Part shown: positions 35,184 to 42,947 of the stretch, one piece after another
Layout: each line of letters begins with the position of its first letter
Numbering within the stretch: the stretch's first letter is position 1
NCBI GenBank assembly: GCA_035575095.1
Contig: DATLYF010000008.1
Coordinates: 1 to 50,800, forward strand
Direction: 5' to 3'
DNA from: DATLYF01 sp035575095
Lineage (GTDB): Bacteria > Pseudomonadota > Gammaproteobacteria > Competibacterales > Competibacteraceae
DNA: 50,800 nucleotides
Notes under the pieces: generated by a model
What the model was told of the DNA's origin: nothing
Databases searched by the model: none
The model's input: the letters and a program-made list of their open reading frames with translations, nothing else
Program-made: the position numbers and the translations under genes

Positions 35184-36347
35184 GCCACCGATGTCGGCCT
35201 GGGCCATGCCAAGGAAGGCGATGTCCGGCCCGCCGCCGTCGTAGAAGTCGAACTGAGAGGGCTGGTCGATCACCGCCTGAGGGTTGATCCCGGCGCCGAA
35301 GCTCAGCCCCCCGGCCGGCACGCCGCCGATCACCCCGGGCTCAGTGGTCAGGGTGAGAAAATCGATCAATCTCTCCTCGGCGGCGACGCTGGCCACCCCC
35401 TCGGGCATGCCGATGCTGAGGTTGACCACCGCGTCCGGCCTGAGCTCGCAGGCGGCGCGGCGGGCGATGATCTTGCGCTCGCCTGGCTCCATGCGCGGGA
35501 CCGACTGCAGCGGTATGCGGATCTCGGCGCTGTAGGCCGGGTTGTAGGGCTGGGCGAAGGTCTGCCAGTGGTATTCCGGCTCCATCACCACCACGCAGTC
35601 CACCAGCACCCCGGGGATCTTCACCTGGCGCGGGTTGAGGCTGCCGCGCTCGGCGATGCGCTCTACCTGTACGATCACCAGGCCGCCCGAGTTGTGGACC
35701 GCCATGGCGATGGCCTGGGCCTCCAGGGTCAGAGCCTCGCGCTCCAGGGTGACGTTGCCGTCCGGGTCGGCGCTGGTGCCGCGCAGCAGCGCTGCATGAA
35801 TGGGGAAGCCCTTGTAGAACAGATACTCGCGCCCGCCGATGGTCATGAGTTCCACCAGTTCCTCACGGGTGGCGGCGTTGATCCTGCCGCCGCCGTAGCG
35901 CGGGTCGACGAAGGTGCCCAGCCCGACGTGGGTCAGGGTGCCGGGCTTGTGCGCGGCGATGTCGCGAAACAGATGGGAGATCACGCCCTGGGGCAGGTTG
36001 TAGGCCTCGATCTTGCTGGCCAGGGCCAGTTGCTGCAGTTTCGGCACTAGCCCCCAGTGGCCGCCGATGAGCCGTTTCACCATGCCCGCGTGGCCGAAGT
36101 GGTTGAGCCCGCGCTCGGCGCCGTCGCCCTGGCCGGCGGCGTAGACCAGGGTCAGGTCGCGGGGCAGGCCGCTCTCCAGGAAGCGGCGCTCCAGGTATAC
36201 CGCCAGTCCCTCGGGGAAGCCGGTGCCGACGAAGCCGCCGGTGGCCACGGTGTCGCCGTCGCGGATCAGTTGCAGGGCTTCGTCGGCGGTGACGACCTTG
36301 CTCTTGCTGGGGAAGGGCTGGTCCGACAGCAGGGGGTGGGTGCTCAT
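35184..36347 (-). pseudogene. 3-ketoacid/acetate CoA-transferase, 3'-truncated
   Basis: The first 386 or so residues match YdiF/PCT-type class I CoA-transferases. They include GDTVATGGFVGTGFPEGLAV, VYAAGQGDGAERGLNHFGH, VNLSIGMPEGVASVAAEE, TTEPGVIGGVPAGGLSFGAG and FDFYDGGGPDIAFLGMAQAD. The glutamate expected to form the covalent CoA intermediate (TTEPG) is kept. After AQAD the family sequence stops; about 130 C-terminal residues are absent. The frame then runs on through the lysR gene in another register to 34215, giving a 710-codon nonsense fusion. Activity is therefore doubtful. Its neighbour bdhA suggests an original role in activating acetoacetate to its CoA ester. Confidence 0.75.
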
Positions 36348-36367
36348 GGTGTCGCTCTGCAAAGACG

Positions 36368-37150
36368 CTACTGGGCCAGCCAGCCGCCGTCGACCGGCAG
36401 GGCGGCGCCACGCATCTGGGCGGCGGCCGGCGAGCACAGGAACACCGTCAGCGCGCCGAGCTGCTCGGTGGTGACGAACTCCCGCGACGGCTGCTTCTCC
36501 GCCAGCAGCCGTTCCTTGGCCTGCTCCGCGGGAAGACTCTCGCGCGCCGCCAGGTCGTCGATCTGCTTCTGTACCAGCGGGGTCAGCACCCAGCCGGGGC
36601 AGATGGCGTTGCAGGTAATGCCGGTGTCGGCGGTCTCCAGCGCCACCACCTTGGTCAGGCCCAGCACGCCGTGCTTGGCGGCGACATAGGCGGCCTTGTG
36701 TACCGAGGCCACCAGGCCGTGCACCGAGGCGATATTGATGATGCGCCCCCAGTTGCGCCGCTTCATGCCCGGCAGGGCGGCGCGGATGCCGTGGAACACC
36801 GCCGACAGGTTGATGGCGATCACCGCGTTCCACTTCTCCACGGGAAACTCCTCGAGCGGCGCCACATGCTGGATGCCGGCGTTGTTGACCAGGATGTCCA
36901 CCGCGCCCAGCTCGGCCTCGGCCTGCCCAATCATGGCAGCGATCTCATCCGGCCTGCTCATGTCGGCAGGGCTGTAACTTGCGCGCACGCCGAACTCCTG
37001 AGCGAGCCCGGCGCGCAGCCGCTCGATCTCGGCGGCGTCACCGAAGCCGTTGAGCAGGATGTCGGCACCCTCGGCCGCCAGGGCACGGGCAATACCCAGT
37101 CCGATGCCGCTGGTGGAGCCGGTGACGACAGCGATCTTACCTTTCAGCAT
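36368..37150 (-). CDS. bdhA: D-3-hydroxybutyrate dehydrogenase
   Basis: A 260-residue short-chain dehydrogenase. The coenzyme motif is VTGSTSGIGLGIA. The catalytic tetrad lies in NNAGIQHVAP, INIASVHGLVASVHKAAYVAAKHG. The CPGWVLTPLVQKQIDD stretch is characteristic of BdhA. It oxidises D-3-hydroxybutyrate to acetoacetate in PHB or ketone-body use. The CoA-transferase remnant starts 20 bases downstream. A sigma-54 promoter lies about 122-138 bases upstream. Confidence 0.94.
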   Translation of the reverse strand: MLKGKIAVVTGSTSGIGLGIARALAAEGADILLNGFGDAAEIERLRAGLAQEFGVRASYSPADMSRPDEIAAMIGQAEAELGAVDILVNNAGIQHVAPLEEFPVEKWNAVIAINLSAVFHGIRAALPGMKRRNWGRIINIASVHGLVASVHKAAYVAAKHGVLGLTKVVALETADTGITCNAICPGWVLTPLVQKQIDDLAARESLPAEQAKERLLAEKQPSREFVTTEQLGALTVFLCSPAAAQMRGAALPVDGGWLAQ

Positions 37151-37271
37151 GGCGATCTCCTCGCGGGTTCAGGACATCGCGGGCCAGCCGCCGCGGCGGC
37201 TACCCCGCACCCATAACTTTAGCCATTCCGGGCGCGCGGCCCGCGCGTTGGGCAATTGGGGCAACTCTGAA

Positions 37272-37288
37272 AGCAAGCGTCATGCCGC
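37272..37288 (-). promoter_or_regulatory. Sigma-54 promoter of bdhA
   Basis: On the minus strand CGGCATGACGCTTGCTT has the invariant GG-N10-GC spacing and matches TGGCACG-N4-TTGCW except at two positions. It is about 122 bases before the bdhA start, downstream of several TGTCCG half-sites, and the next gene upstream encodes a sigma-54 activator. Confidence 0.7.
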
Positions 37289-37332
37289 TGCGCCTGTAGA
37301 ATAGCCGAGGATTTTCGTCACCGTTGGGCAGG

Positions 37333-37439
37333 TGTCCGGCGCAGCGGTAACCACCGCTTCAGGCATGGTGTACAGACTTCCATACAGCGATGACTGCGAT
37401 GCCGGACATTGCGGCTCAGATGTCGGGAAAGCCGGACAT
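37333..37439. promoter_or_regulatory. Enhancer sites (TGTCCGGC/GCCGGACAT) for the sigma-54 activator
   Basis: Four related half-sites cluster here: TGTCCGGC at 37333-37340, GCCGGACAT at 37401-37409 and again at 37431-37439 (30 bp apart, three helical turns), and ATGTCGGG at 37420-37427. They lie 47-153 bases upstream of the -24 element of the bdhA promoter, the usual range for activator binding sites. The same half-site forms a palindrome upstream of dctQM (42912-42926). Confidence 0.6.
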
Positions 37440-37458
37440 ACGCCCGAAACCGCATCCC

Positions 37459-38922
37459 TCACCGCTCACCCAGCTGCGCCAGCTTCTCGTACAGCGTGGC
37501 GCGGGAGATGCCGAGCAGGCGCGCCGCCTCCACCTTGCGCCCGTGGCAGGCGTTCAGGGCGGCCCGGATGGCGTAGCGTTCGGCCTCGGCCACCGCCTGC
37601 TCCAGCGGCCGTACCACGCTCTCGGCGGATACCGCGGCCTGCTCCGGCGGGAGCGCCGCGGCGCCGGGTCCACGCTCGCCGCCGCGGCGCGGCGACAGCA
37701 GCCCGGCAAAGTCGGCAGCGCCCAGCTCGGGTGCGTCGCTGAGCATGGTGGCGCGTTCCAGCACGTTGGCCAGCTCGCGCACGTTACCCGGCCAGGGATA
37801 AGCGGCCAGTACGGCCAGAGCGGAGGCAGCCAGGCGCCGCCGCGGCCCACCGTTGCGTTCGCGGATGCGCTCCAGCAGCGCCGCACTCAAGGCCGGCAGA
37901 TCCTCCAGGCGCTGCCGCAGCGGCGGCAGGGTGATGGGCAGCACGTTGAGGCGGAAGTAGAGGTCGGCGCGGAACCTGCCCGCCGCCACCATGGTCTCCA
38001 GATCGCGGCTGCTGGCGGCGATGACACGCACGTCCACGCGCTGTATCCGGTTGGAGCCGAGCGGCTCGATCTCCTGCTCCTGCAGCACTCGCAGCAGCTT
38101 GGCCTGCAGGTGTAGCGGCATGTCGCCCACCTCGTCGAGGAACAAGGTGCCGCCGTCGGCCAGCTTGAACTTGCCGTCACGGCCCTTGCGGTCGGCGCCG
38201 GTATAGGCGCCGGGGGCGACGCCGAAGAATTCCGCCTCCAGCAATCCCTCCGGGATGGCGGCGACGTTGAGGCCGACGAAGGGCCGGTCGAGGCGGTCGG
38301 AGGCGCTGTGGATGGCCTGCGCCAGCAGCTCCTTGCCGGTGCCGGTCTCACCCAGCAGCAGCACCGTGGCATCCAGACGCGCGGCGCGCCGCGCCTGGAG
38401 CTTGATCTCGCGCATCGGCGCGCTGTCGCCGATCAGCTGCTCGAAGCCGTAGCGCGCCCGGCGCTGGGCGCTGAGCTCGCGCCGCGCCTGCTCCAGGTCG
38501 CGCTGCAGGCGCTGGAACTTGCTCACCAGCGGCTGCAGCGAGCGCGGATCGTCATAGAGTACGAAGCCTACGGCGCCGATCACCTGGCCCTGCTCATCCT
38601 TCAGCGGCAGTCGCGTCACCACCAGGGAGTGCTCGCGCAAGGGCATGATGTCCAGCAGGATGGGCCGGCCGCTCTCCACCACCTCGCGCATCAGGCTGGT
38701 GGGGATGATCTCCTCGACCGGCCGGCCGAGCGCGGCATCGATGCTGGGCAGACCGAGGAGGTCGGCGTAGCGCTGGTTCATCCAGACGATGCGCGCCTCG
38801 CGATCCACCGCCAGCGCCCCCTCGCAGGAGGCTTCGAAGTAGTCGAATAGGTAATGGGCGGCCTGGCGCCGGATACGCTCGGCGTGGCGCGCGAACTCCA
38901 GGAAGGTGGATTTGGCGAGCAT
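37459..38922 (-). CDS. Sigma-54 enhancer-binding protein (HbcR-like)
   Basis: A 487-residue activator. A PAS domain at about residues 25-125 (ALAVDREARIVWMNQRYADL) is followed by a coiled linker, then the AAA+ domain: Walker A GETGTGKE (191-198), sigma-54 loop GAYTGA (238-243, the Y variant of GAFTGA), Walker B GGTLFLDEVGDM. The Fis-type DNA-binding end is RKVEAARLLGISRATLYEKL. In Pseudomonas aeruginosa a protein of this class (PA2005/HbcR) with RpoN activates 3-hydroxybutyrate catabolism; the bdhA neighbour suggests the same job here. I chose the ATG at 38922, after AAGCAGGA. Confidence 0.88.
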   Translation of the reverse strand: MLAKSTFLEFARHAERIRRQAAHYLFDYFEASCEGALAVDREARIVWMNQRYADLLGLPSIDAALGRPVEEIIPTSLMREVVESGRPILLDIMPLREHSLVVTRLPLKDEQGQVIGAVGFVLYDDPRSLQPLVSKFQRLQRDLEQARRELSAQRRARYGFEQLIGDSAPMREIKLQARRAARLDATVLLLGETGTGKELLAQAIHSASDRLDRPFVGLNVAAIPEGLLEAEFFGVAPGAYTGADRKGRDGKFKLADGGTLFLDEVGDMPLHLQAKLLRVLQEQEIEPLGSNRIQRVDVRVIAASSRDLETMVAAGRFRADLYFRLNVLPITLPPLRQRLEDLPALSAALLERIRERNGGPRRRLAASALAVLAAYPWPGNVRELANVLERATMLSDAPELGAADFAGLLSPRRGGERGPGAAALPPEQAAVSAESVVRPLEQAVAEAERYAIRAALNACHGRKVEAARLLGISRATLYEKLAQLGER

Positions 38923-39001
38923 GGAACGGATCCTGCTTATGTTGCGAGTCGTGATCTGAGTTTGGCCCATCGATGGCCACAGCTCCAGCATCACACCCTA
39001 T

Positions 39002-39036
39002 TGGTAAACAGGTATGACCAATGATAGAGTCATACC
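39002..39036. promoter_or_regulatory. Operator cluster upstream of takP
   Basis: Two overlapping elements lie here. The first is TGGTAAACAGGTA followed by TGACCAATG (39002-39023), which recurs with two mismatches upstream of dctQM (42756-42777). It contains GGTATGACCAAT, close to a PdhR-type GntR operator (ATTGGT-ATG-ACCAAT). The second is a perfect inverted repeat GGTATGAC/GTCATACC with 10-bp spacing (39011-39036). Either could serve takP, 175-209 bases downstream, or the divergent activator gene. TATACT at 39086 may be the takP -10. Confidence 0.55.
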
Positions 39037-39210
39037 CCGGTAAGAGGACGACCACGGTATCCGCCGAATCTCCGCGGGCAGCCTCTATACTTACCAGCGT
39101 CGCGCGCCGCCCGGCTCCAGCGCGTCGCCGGTCGTCCACCACTCAACAACAACAAACGATCCATACCTTCGTTCGTTTCAGCCCGTTCATCGACAACCGA
39201 GGAGTAAACC

Positions 39211-40308
39211 ATGGAGAGACGCAAGTTCCTGAAGACCGCGGGCGCCGGATTCGCCGCCGCCGCCACCGGCACCCTCGCGGCGCCGGCCATCGCCCAGTCC
39301 CTGCCCGAGGTCAAATGGCGCCTCGCCTCCAGCTTCCCCAAGAGCCTCGACACCATCTTCGGCGCCGCCGACATCTTGGCCAGCCGGCTCAAGGCCATTA
39401 CCGGCGGCAAGTTCGAGATTCGCGTCTTTCCCGCCGGCGAGATCGTCCCCGGCTTCCAGGTGCTGGACGCCGTCCAGCAGGGCACCGTGGAGTGCGGTCA
39501 CAGCGCCAGCTACTACTACGTCGGCAAGGACAAGACCTTCGCCTTCGACACCGCCCTGCCCTTCGGCCTCACCGCCCGCCAGCAGAACGCCTGGCTGTAC
39601 TACGGCGGCGGCCTGGAGCTGCTGCGCGAGTTCTTCAAGGGCTACAACATCATCAACTTCCCCGGCGGCAACACCGGCGCCCAGATGGGCGGCTGGTTCC
39701 GCAACGAGATCAAGAGCCTGGCCGACCTCAAGGGCCTGAAGATGCGCATCCCCGGCTTCGGCGGCGAGATCTTCGCCAAGCTCGGCGCCGTGCCCCAGGC
39801 CATCCCCGGCGGCGACATCTATCCGGCGCTGGAGAAGGGCACCATCGACGCCGCCGAGTGGATCGGTCCCTACGACGACGAGAAGCTCGGCTTCGTCAAG
39901 GTAGCTCCCCATTACTACTTCCCCGGTTGGTGGGAGGGTGGCCCCAACTTGTCCTTCTACGTCAACATCGAGAAGTGGAACAGCCTGCCGCCCGAATACC
40001 AGGCCGCTTTCGAAGCCGCAGCGGCCGAGGCCAATGTGCACATGCTGGCCTCCTACGACGACAAGAATCCCCAGGCCCTGGCCCGGCTGGTGCAAGCCGG
40101 CGCCAAGCTGCATCCCTATCCCAAGGATATTCTGGACGCCGCGTTCAAGGCCGCCGGTGAGCTGTATGCGGAGGAGGCGGGCAAGAACGAGAAGTTCAAG
40201 AAGATCTACGAGTCCTGGAAGAAATTCCGCTCCGCGGAATACCAGTGGTTCCGGGTAGCGGAGGGCACCTACGCCAACTACCTGTACAGCCAGACCCAGA
40301 ACCTCTGA
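39211..40308 (+). CDS. takP: TRAP substrate-binding protein, TakP/DctP family
   Basis: A 365-residue binding protein with a twin-arginine signal (MERRKFLKTAGAGFAAAATG, cleavage near AIAQ). It belongs to the TakP-type subgroup that binds 2-oxo and related monocarboxylic acids. Features are GLKMRIPGFGGEIFAKLGAV with the carboxylate arginine, and EWIGPYDDEKLGFVKVAPHY then FPGWWEGGP. The context (bdhA, sigma-54 activator) makes 3-hydroxybutyrate or another short acid possible. Its membrane partners are encoded convergently at 40.4-42.5 kb. GAGGAG precedes the ATG, and a strong terminator follows 19 bases after the stop. Confidence 0.9.
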   Translation: MERRKFLKTAGAGFAAAATGTLAAPAIAQSLPEVKWRLASSFPKSLDTIFGAADILASRLKAITGGKFEIRVFPAGEIVPGFQVLDAVQQGTVECGHSASYYYVGKDKTFAFDTALPFGLTARQQNAWLYYGGGLELLREFFKGYNIINFPGGNTGAQMGGWFRNEIKSLADLKGLKMRIPGFGGEIFAKLGAVPQAIPGGDIYPALEKGTIDAAEWIGPYDDEKLGFVKVAPHYYFPGWWEGGPNLSFYVNIEKWNSLPPEYQAAFEAAAAEANVHMLASYDDKNPQALARLVQAGAKLHPYPKDILDAAFKAAGELYAEEAGKNEKFKKIYESWKKFRSAEYQWFRVAEGTYANYLYSQTQNL

Positions 40309-40327
40309 GGCAGTCCCGCTCTTCCCC

Positions 40328-40353
40328 AACCCCGCCTCCGCGGCGGGGTTTTT
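40328..40353 (+). terminator. Terminator of takP
   Basis: AACCCCGCC and GGCGGGGTT form a perfect 9-bp stem around TCCGC, continuing into TTT. This is a textbook intrinsic terminator 19 bases after the takP stop. Confidence 0.92.
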
Positions 40354-40365
40354 CGTTGGCGCCCA

Positions 40366-40391
40366 CCAAAACCCCGCCCGCTGGGCGGGGT
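40366..40391 (-). terminator. Terminator of dctQM
   Basis: On the minus strand ACCCCGCCC and GGGCGGGGT form a perfect 9-bp stem around AGC and run into TTTGG, 24 bases after the dctM stop. It stands back to back with the takP terminator. Confidence 0.9.
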
Positions 40392-40415
40392 CGGGGGCAG
40401 TCGTGGCCGAGGGCG

Positions 40416-41864
40416 CTACTGGCTGGGTTGCGGCTGCTCGCCCCCCGGCACGCCGAAATCGAAGGTCGGCGCTTCCGGTGCGCCGAACTCCAGGGTGGGC
40501 ACGTCGAACTGCACCGGCGCCGCCTCCTCGAACTTGGGCGCGGTGTAGCTGACGATGCCGGGGAAGGCGATGAGTAACGCCACCATGATGATCTGGATAC
40601 AGACGAAGGGCACCGCGCCCCAGTAGATGTCCTTGGTCTTGACCGAGCGCGGCGCCACGCTGCGCAGGTAGAACAGGGCGAAGCCGAAGGGCGGGTGCAT
40701 GAACGAGGTCTGCATGTTTACGCCCAGCAGCACGCCGAACCAGATCAGGTCGATGCCCAGCTTCTCCGCCACCGGCGCCAGCAGCGGCACGATGATGAAG
40801 GCCAGCTCGAAGAAATCAAGGAAGAAGGCCAGCAGGAACACCATGATGTTGACCACGATGAGAAAGCCGAGCTGACCGCCGGGCAGGCTGAGCAGCAGGT
40901 GCTCCACCCACAGATCGCCGTTGACGGCGCGGAAGATCAGGCCGAACACGGTGGCGCCGATGAGGATGAACAGCACGAAGCAGGACAGCTTGGTGGTAGT
41001 ATCCATGGCCTGCTTGAGCAGGTCCCAGCTCAGGCGGCGGTTGAGCAGCGCCAGGATCAGCGCGCCGGTGGCGCCCATGGCACCACCCTCGGTGGGCGTA
41101 GCGATGCCGAGGAAGATGGTGCCCAGCACTAGGAAGATCAGCACCAGCGGCGGCACCAGGGAGAAGATCACGCGGCGCAGCAGCGCCAGACCGCGCAGGG
41201 TGCGCGCCTGCGGCGGCAGCGCCGGGGCGATTCCTGGCCGCAGTAGGGTCAGCGCCACTACGTACAAAGCGTACAGTGCGGTCAGGGTCAGGGCTGGGAC
41301 CATGGCGCCCTGATACATATCGCCCACTGAGCGGCCGAGCTGGTCGGCCAGCACGATTAGCACCAGCGAGGGCGGGATGATCTGCGCCAGGGTGCCGCTG
41401 GCGGCGATGACGCCAGTGGCGAGCGGGGTGTTGTAGCCGTAGCGCAGCATGATGGGCAGCGAGATCAGGCCCATGGAGATCACCGAGGCTGCCACTACGC
41501 CGGTGGTAGCCGCCAGCAGCGCGCCGACGAAGATCACGGCGAAGGCCAGACCGCCGCGCACCGGGCCGAACAACTGGCCGATGGTATCGAGCAGATCCTC
41601 GGCCATGCCCGAGCGCTCCAGGACCAGCCCCATGAAGGTGAAAAAGGGGATGGCCAGCAGGGTGTCGTTCTGCATGATGCCGAAGATGCGCTGCGGCAGC
41701 GCCTGCAATAGCTCCGGTCCGAGCAGGCCCAGCTCGATGCCGATGAAGCCGAACGCCAGACCGTTGGCGGCCAGGGCGAAGGCGATCGGGTAGCCGAACA
41801 GCAGGAACACGACCAGCGCCGCGAACATCAGCGGCGCCATGTTTTCGATGATGAAAGCGGTCAT
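40416..41864 (-). CDS. dctM: TRAP large membrane subunit (TakM/DctM type)
   Basis: A 482-residue permease of the longer DctM class. It has FIIENMAPLMFAALVVFLLF at the start, VGALLAATTGVVAASVISMG, SGTLAQIIPPSLVLIVLADQ and GVLLGVNMQTSFMHPPFGFA. The proline/glutamate-rich C-terminal tail (after about residue 440) is longer than in the aldonate-locus DctM. It works with the DctQ encoded 13 bases upstream and, by family logic, with the convergent TakP. Confidence 0.93.
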   Translation of the reverse strand: MTAFIIENMAPLMFAALVVFLLFGYPIAFALAANGLAFGFIGIELGLLGPELLQALPQRIFGIMQNDTLLAIPFFTFMGLVLERSGMAEDLLDTIGQLFGPVRGGLAFAVIFVGALLAATTGVVAASVISMGLISLPIMLRYGYNTPLATGVIAASGTLAQIIPPSLVLIVLADQLGRSVGDMYQGAMVPALTLTALYALYVVALTLLRPGIAPALPPQARTLRGLALLRRVIFSLVPPLVLIFLVLGTIFLGIATPTEGGAMGATGALILALLNRRLSWDLLKQAMDTTTKLSCFVLFILIGATVFGLIFRAVNGDLWVEHLLLSLPGGQLGFLIVVNIMVFLLAFFLDFFELAFIIVPLLAPVAEKLGIDLIWFGVLLGVNMQTSFMHPPFGFALFYLRSVAPRSVKTKDIYWGAVPFVCIQIIMVALLIAFPGIVSYTAPKFEEAAPVQFDVPTLEFGAPEAPTFDFGVPGGEQPQPSQ

Positions 41865-41877
41865 GGGTTATTCCCTG

Positions 41878-42492
41878 TCACTTGTTGTCGTTGTTCGGGG
41901 TCGGCCGGTCGCTCAGCATGGCGCGGAACTCCTCCACCTCCACGTCGGCCGAGCCATGGCCGTGGGACTTGATCAGGGTGGCAGGATCGACATGCCCGCT
42001 CAGTCCCCCGATGATCTTGATCAACTGCGACAGGGCCTGCAGCAGCAGCAGGAAGAAGCCGGCCGGGATCATGATCTTGACCGGCCAGATGATGAGGCCA
42101 CCGGGGTTGCTGGACCATTCCTGGCTGATGAAGGAATTCATGAAGTACGGCCAGCCGTAGTAGAGAATCAACAGGCACAGGGGCGTGAGGAAGAACACCG
42201 TGCCGATGAGATCGATCCAGAGCTGCGCCTTGTGGCTCAGGTGGCCGGAGATGACGTCGATGCGCACGTGCTCGTTCTTGAACAGGGTGTAGCCGGCGCC
42301 CAGCAGGAACACTGTGGCGAACAGATACCACTGGATTTCCAGCAGCGCGTTCGAACTCCAGTTGAACGTCTTACGCACCACCGCGTTGCCGGCGCTGATC
42401 AGTACCGCGATCAAGACCAGCCAGTAGATGCTGCGGCCCACCCGTTCGTTGACGGCGTCGATCAGCCGCGAAAGCCTGAGCAGGGATTCCAC
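41878..42492 (-). CDS. dctQ: TRAP small membrane subunit (TakQ/DctQ type)
   Basis: A 204-residue four-helix protein with SNALLEIQWYLFATVFLLGA as the DctQ signature and NEHVRIDVISGHLSHKAQLW after it. I chose the GTG at 42492 (reads MESLLRLSRLIDAV) because AGGAGGAGA lies just before it; the open frame to 42624 has an arginine/proline-rich non-family start. The C-terminal cytoplasmic tail is histidine/glutamate-rich. It leads the dctQM operon, with a sigma-54-type promoter about 330 bases upstream. Confidence 0.88.
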   Translation of the reverse strand: MESLLRLSRLIDAVNERVGRSIYWLVLIAVLISAGNAVVRKTFNWSSNALLEIQWYLFATVFLLGAGYTLFKNEHVRIDVISGHLSHKAQLWIDLIGTVFFLTPLCLLILYYGWPYFMNSFISQEWSSNPGGLIIWPVKIMIPAGFFLLLLQALSQLIKIIGGLSGHVDPATLIKSHGHGSADVEVEEFRAMLSDRPTPNNDNK

Positions 42493-42755
42493 TATTCTCC
42501 TCCTCTTGGGATAAGGAGGCCATGGCCCGGTGTGGGGCCTGCCTCCCGGTTGGAAACGACCGGCCGGAGCGCTCTCCCTGGGATATATCGGTGGCGCTCC
42601 TGCCTCGCCGGGGCCGGTCGACACAGCGCATCCCGGCGTATGGGATCCCGGCGATCGTGCGCGACTTGGGGATAAGTATATGTTTCACATCGTCACATCC
42701 AGCGCTGGGCCACCTGCCCCTGGTAGGGGGCGCGGCGGGCGCCGGGCAACTCTAA

Positions 42756-42777
42756 CATTGGTCTTACCTTTTTACCA
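42756..42777. promoter_or_regulatory. Second copy of the takP operator
   Basis: Read on the minus strand, TGGTAAAAAGGTA followed by AGACCAATG is identical at 20 of 22 positions to the element upstream of takP (39002-39023). It lies 264 bases before the dctQ start and about 44 bases downstream of the sigma-54 promoter at 42821. The rest of 42493-42755 is featureless apart from a possible TATACT -10 at 42675-42680 (minus). Confidence 0.6.
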
Positions 42778-42820
42778 GAGACCAGAAAAGGAACCCGCCA
42801 TGAACTGTATGATGAGTTAA

Positions 42821-42835
42821 GCAACGGTTATGCCA
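42821..42835 (-). promoter_or_regulatory. Sigma-54 promoter upstream of dctQM
   Basis: On the minus strand TGGCATAACCGTTGC (followed by TT) has GG-N10-GC spacing and matches the consensus TGGCAC-N5-TTGCW at all but one position. It resembles the bdhA promoter (GGCAT-n-AC-nn-TTGCTT in both). The predicted transcript would have a leader of about 315 bases containing the 42756-42777 element. Confidence 0.65.
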
Positions 42836-42911
42836 TTTGAATTGCTTCAAGAAATGGTGGGGCCTATGCCAAGGCATCGATCGGTCTCGAGTTGCAGACA
42901 CACGCCTGAGC

Positions 42912-42926
42912 CGGACAGGGTGTCCG
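42912..42926. promoter_or_regulatory. Palindromic enhancer site upstream of dctQM
   Basis: CGGACAGGGTGTCCG is a perfect inverted repeat with a 3-bp centre. It lies 77-91 bases upstream of the sigma-54 promoter at 42821-42835 and 22 bases after the xerC stop. Its half-sites equal those clustered upstream of bdhA, suggesting the same activator. Confidence 0.6.
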
Positions 42927-42947
42927 AAAGTACAGACACTGCGGAAA

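Noticed and set aside
38969..38988. Possible sigma-54 promoter before takP (GG-N10-GC around TTGGCCCATCGATGGCC)
   Set aside because: The -24 and -12 elements match poorly outside the GG/GC spacing, unlike the bdhA and dctQM sites.
42800..42820. Six-codon plus-strand frame (MNCMMS) with a good AAAGGA ribosome site
   Set aside because: It is too short to be a gene, no gene follows it, and it sits between the minus-strand sigma-54 promoter and the 22-bp element, so the resemblance to a leader peptide is probably chance.
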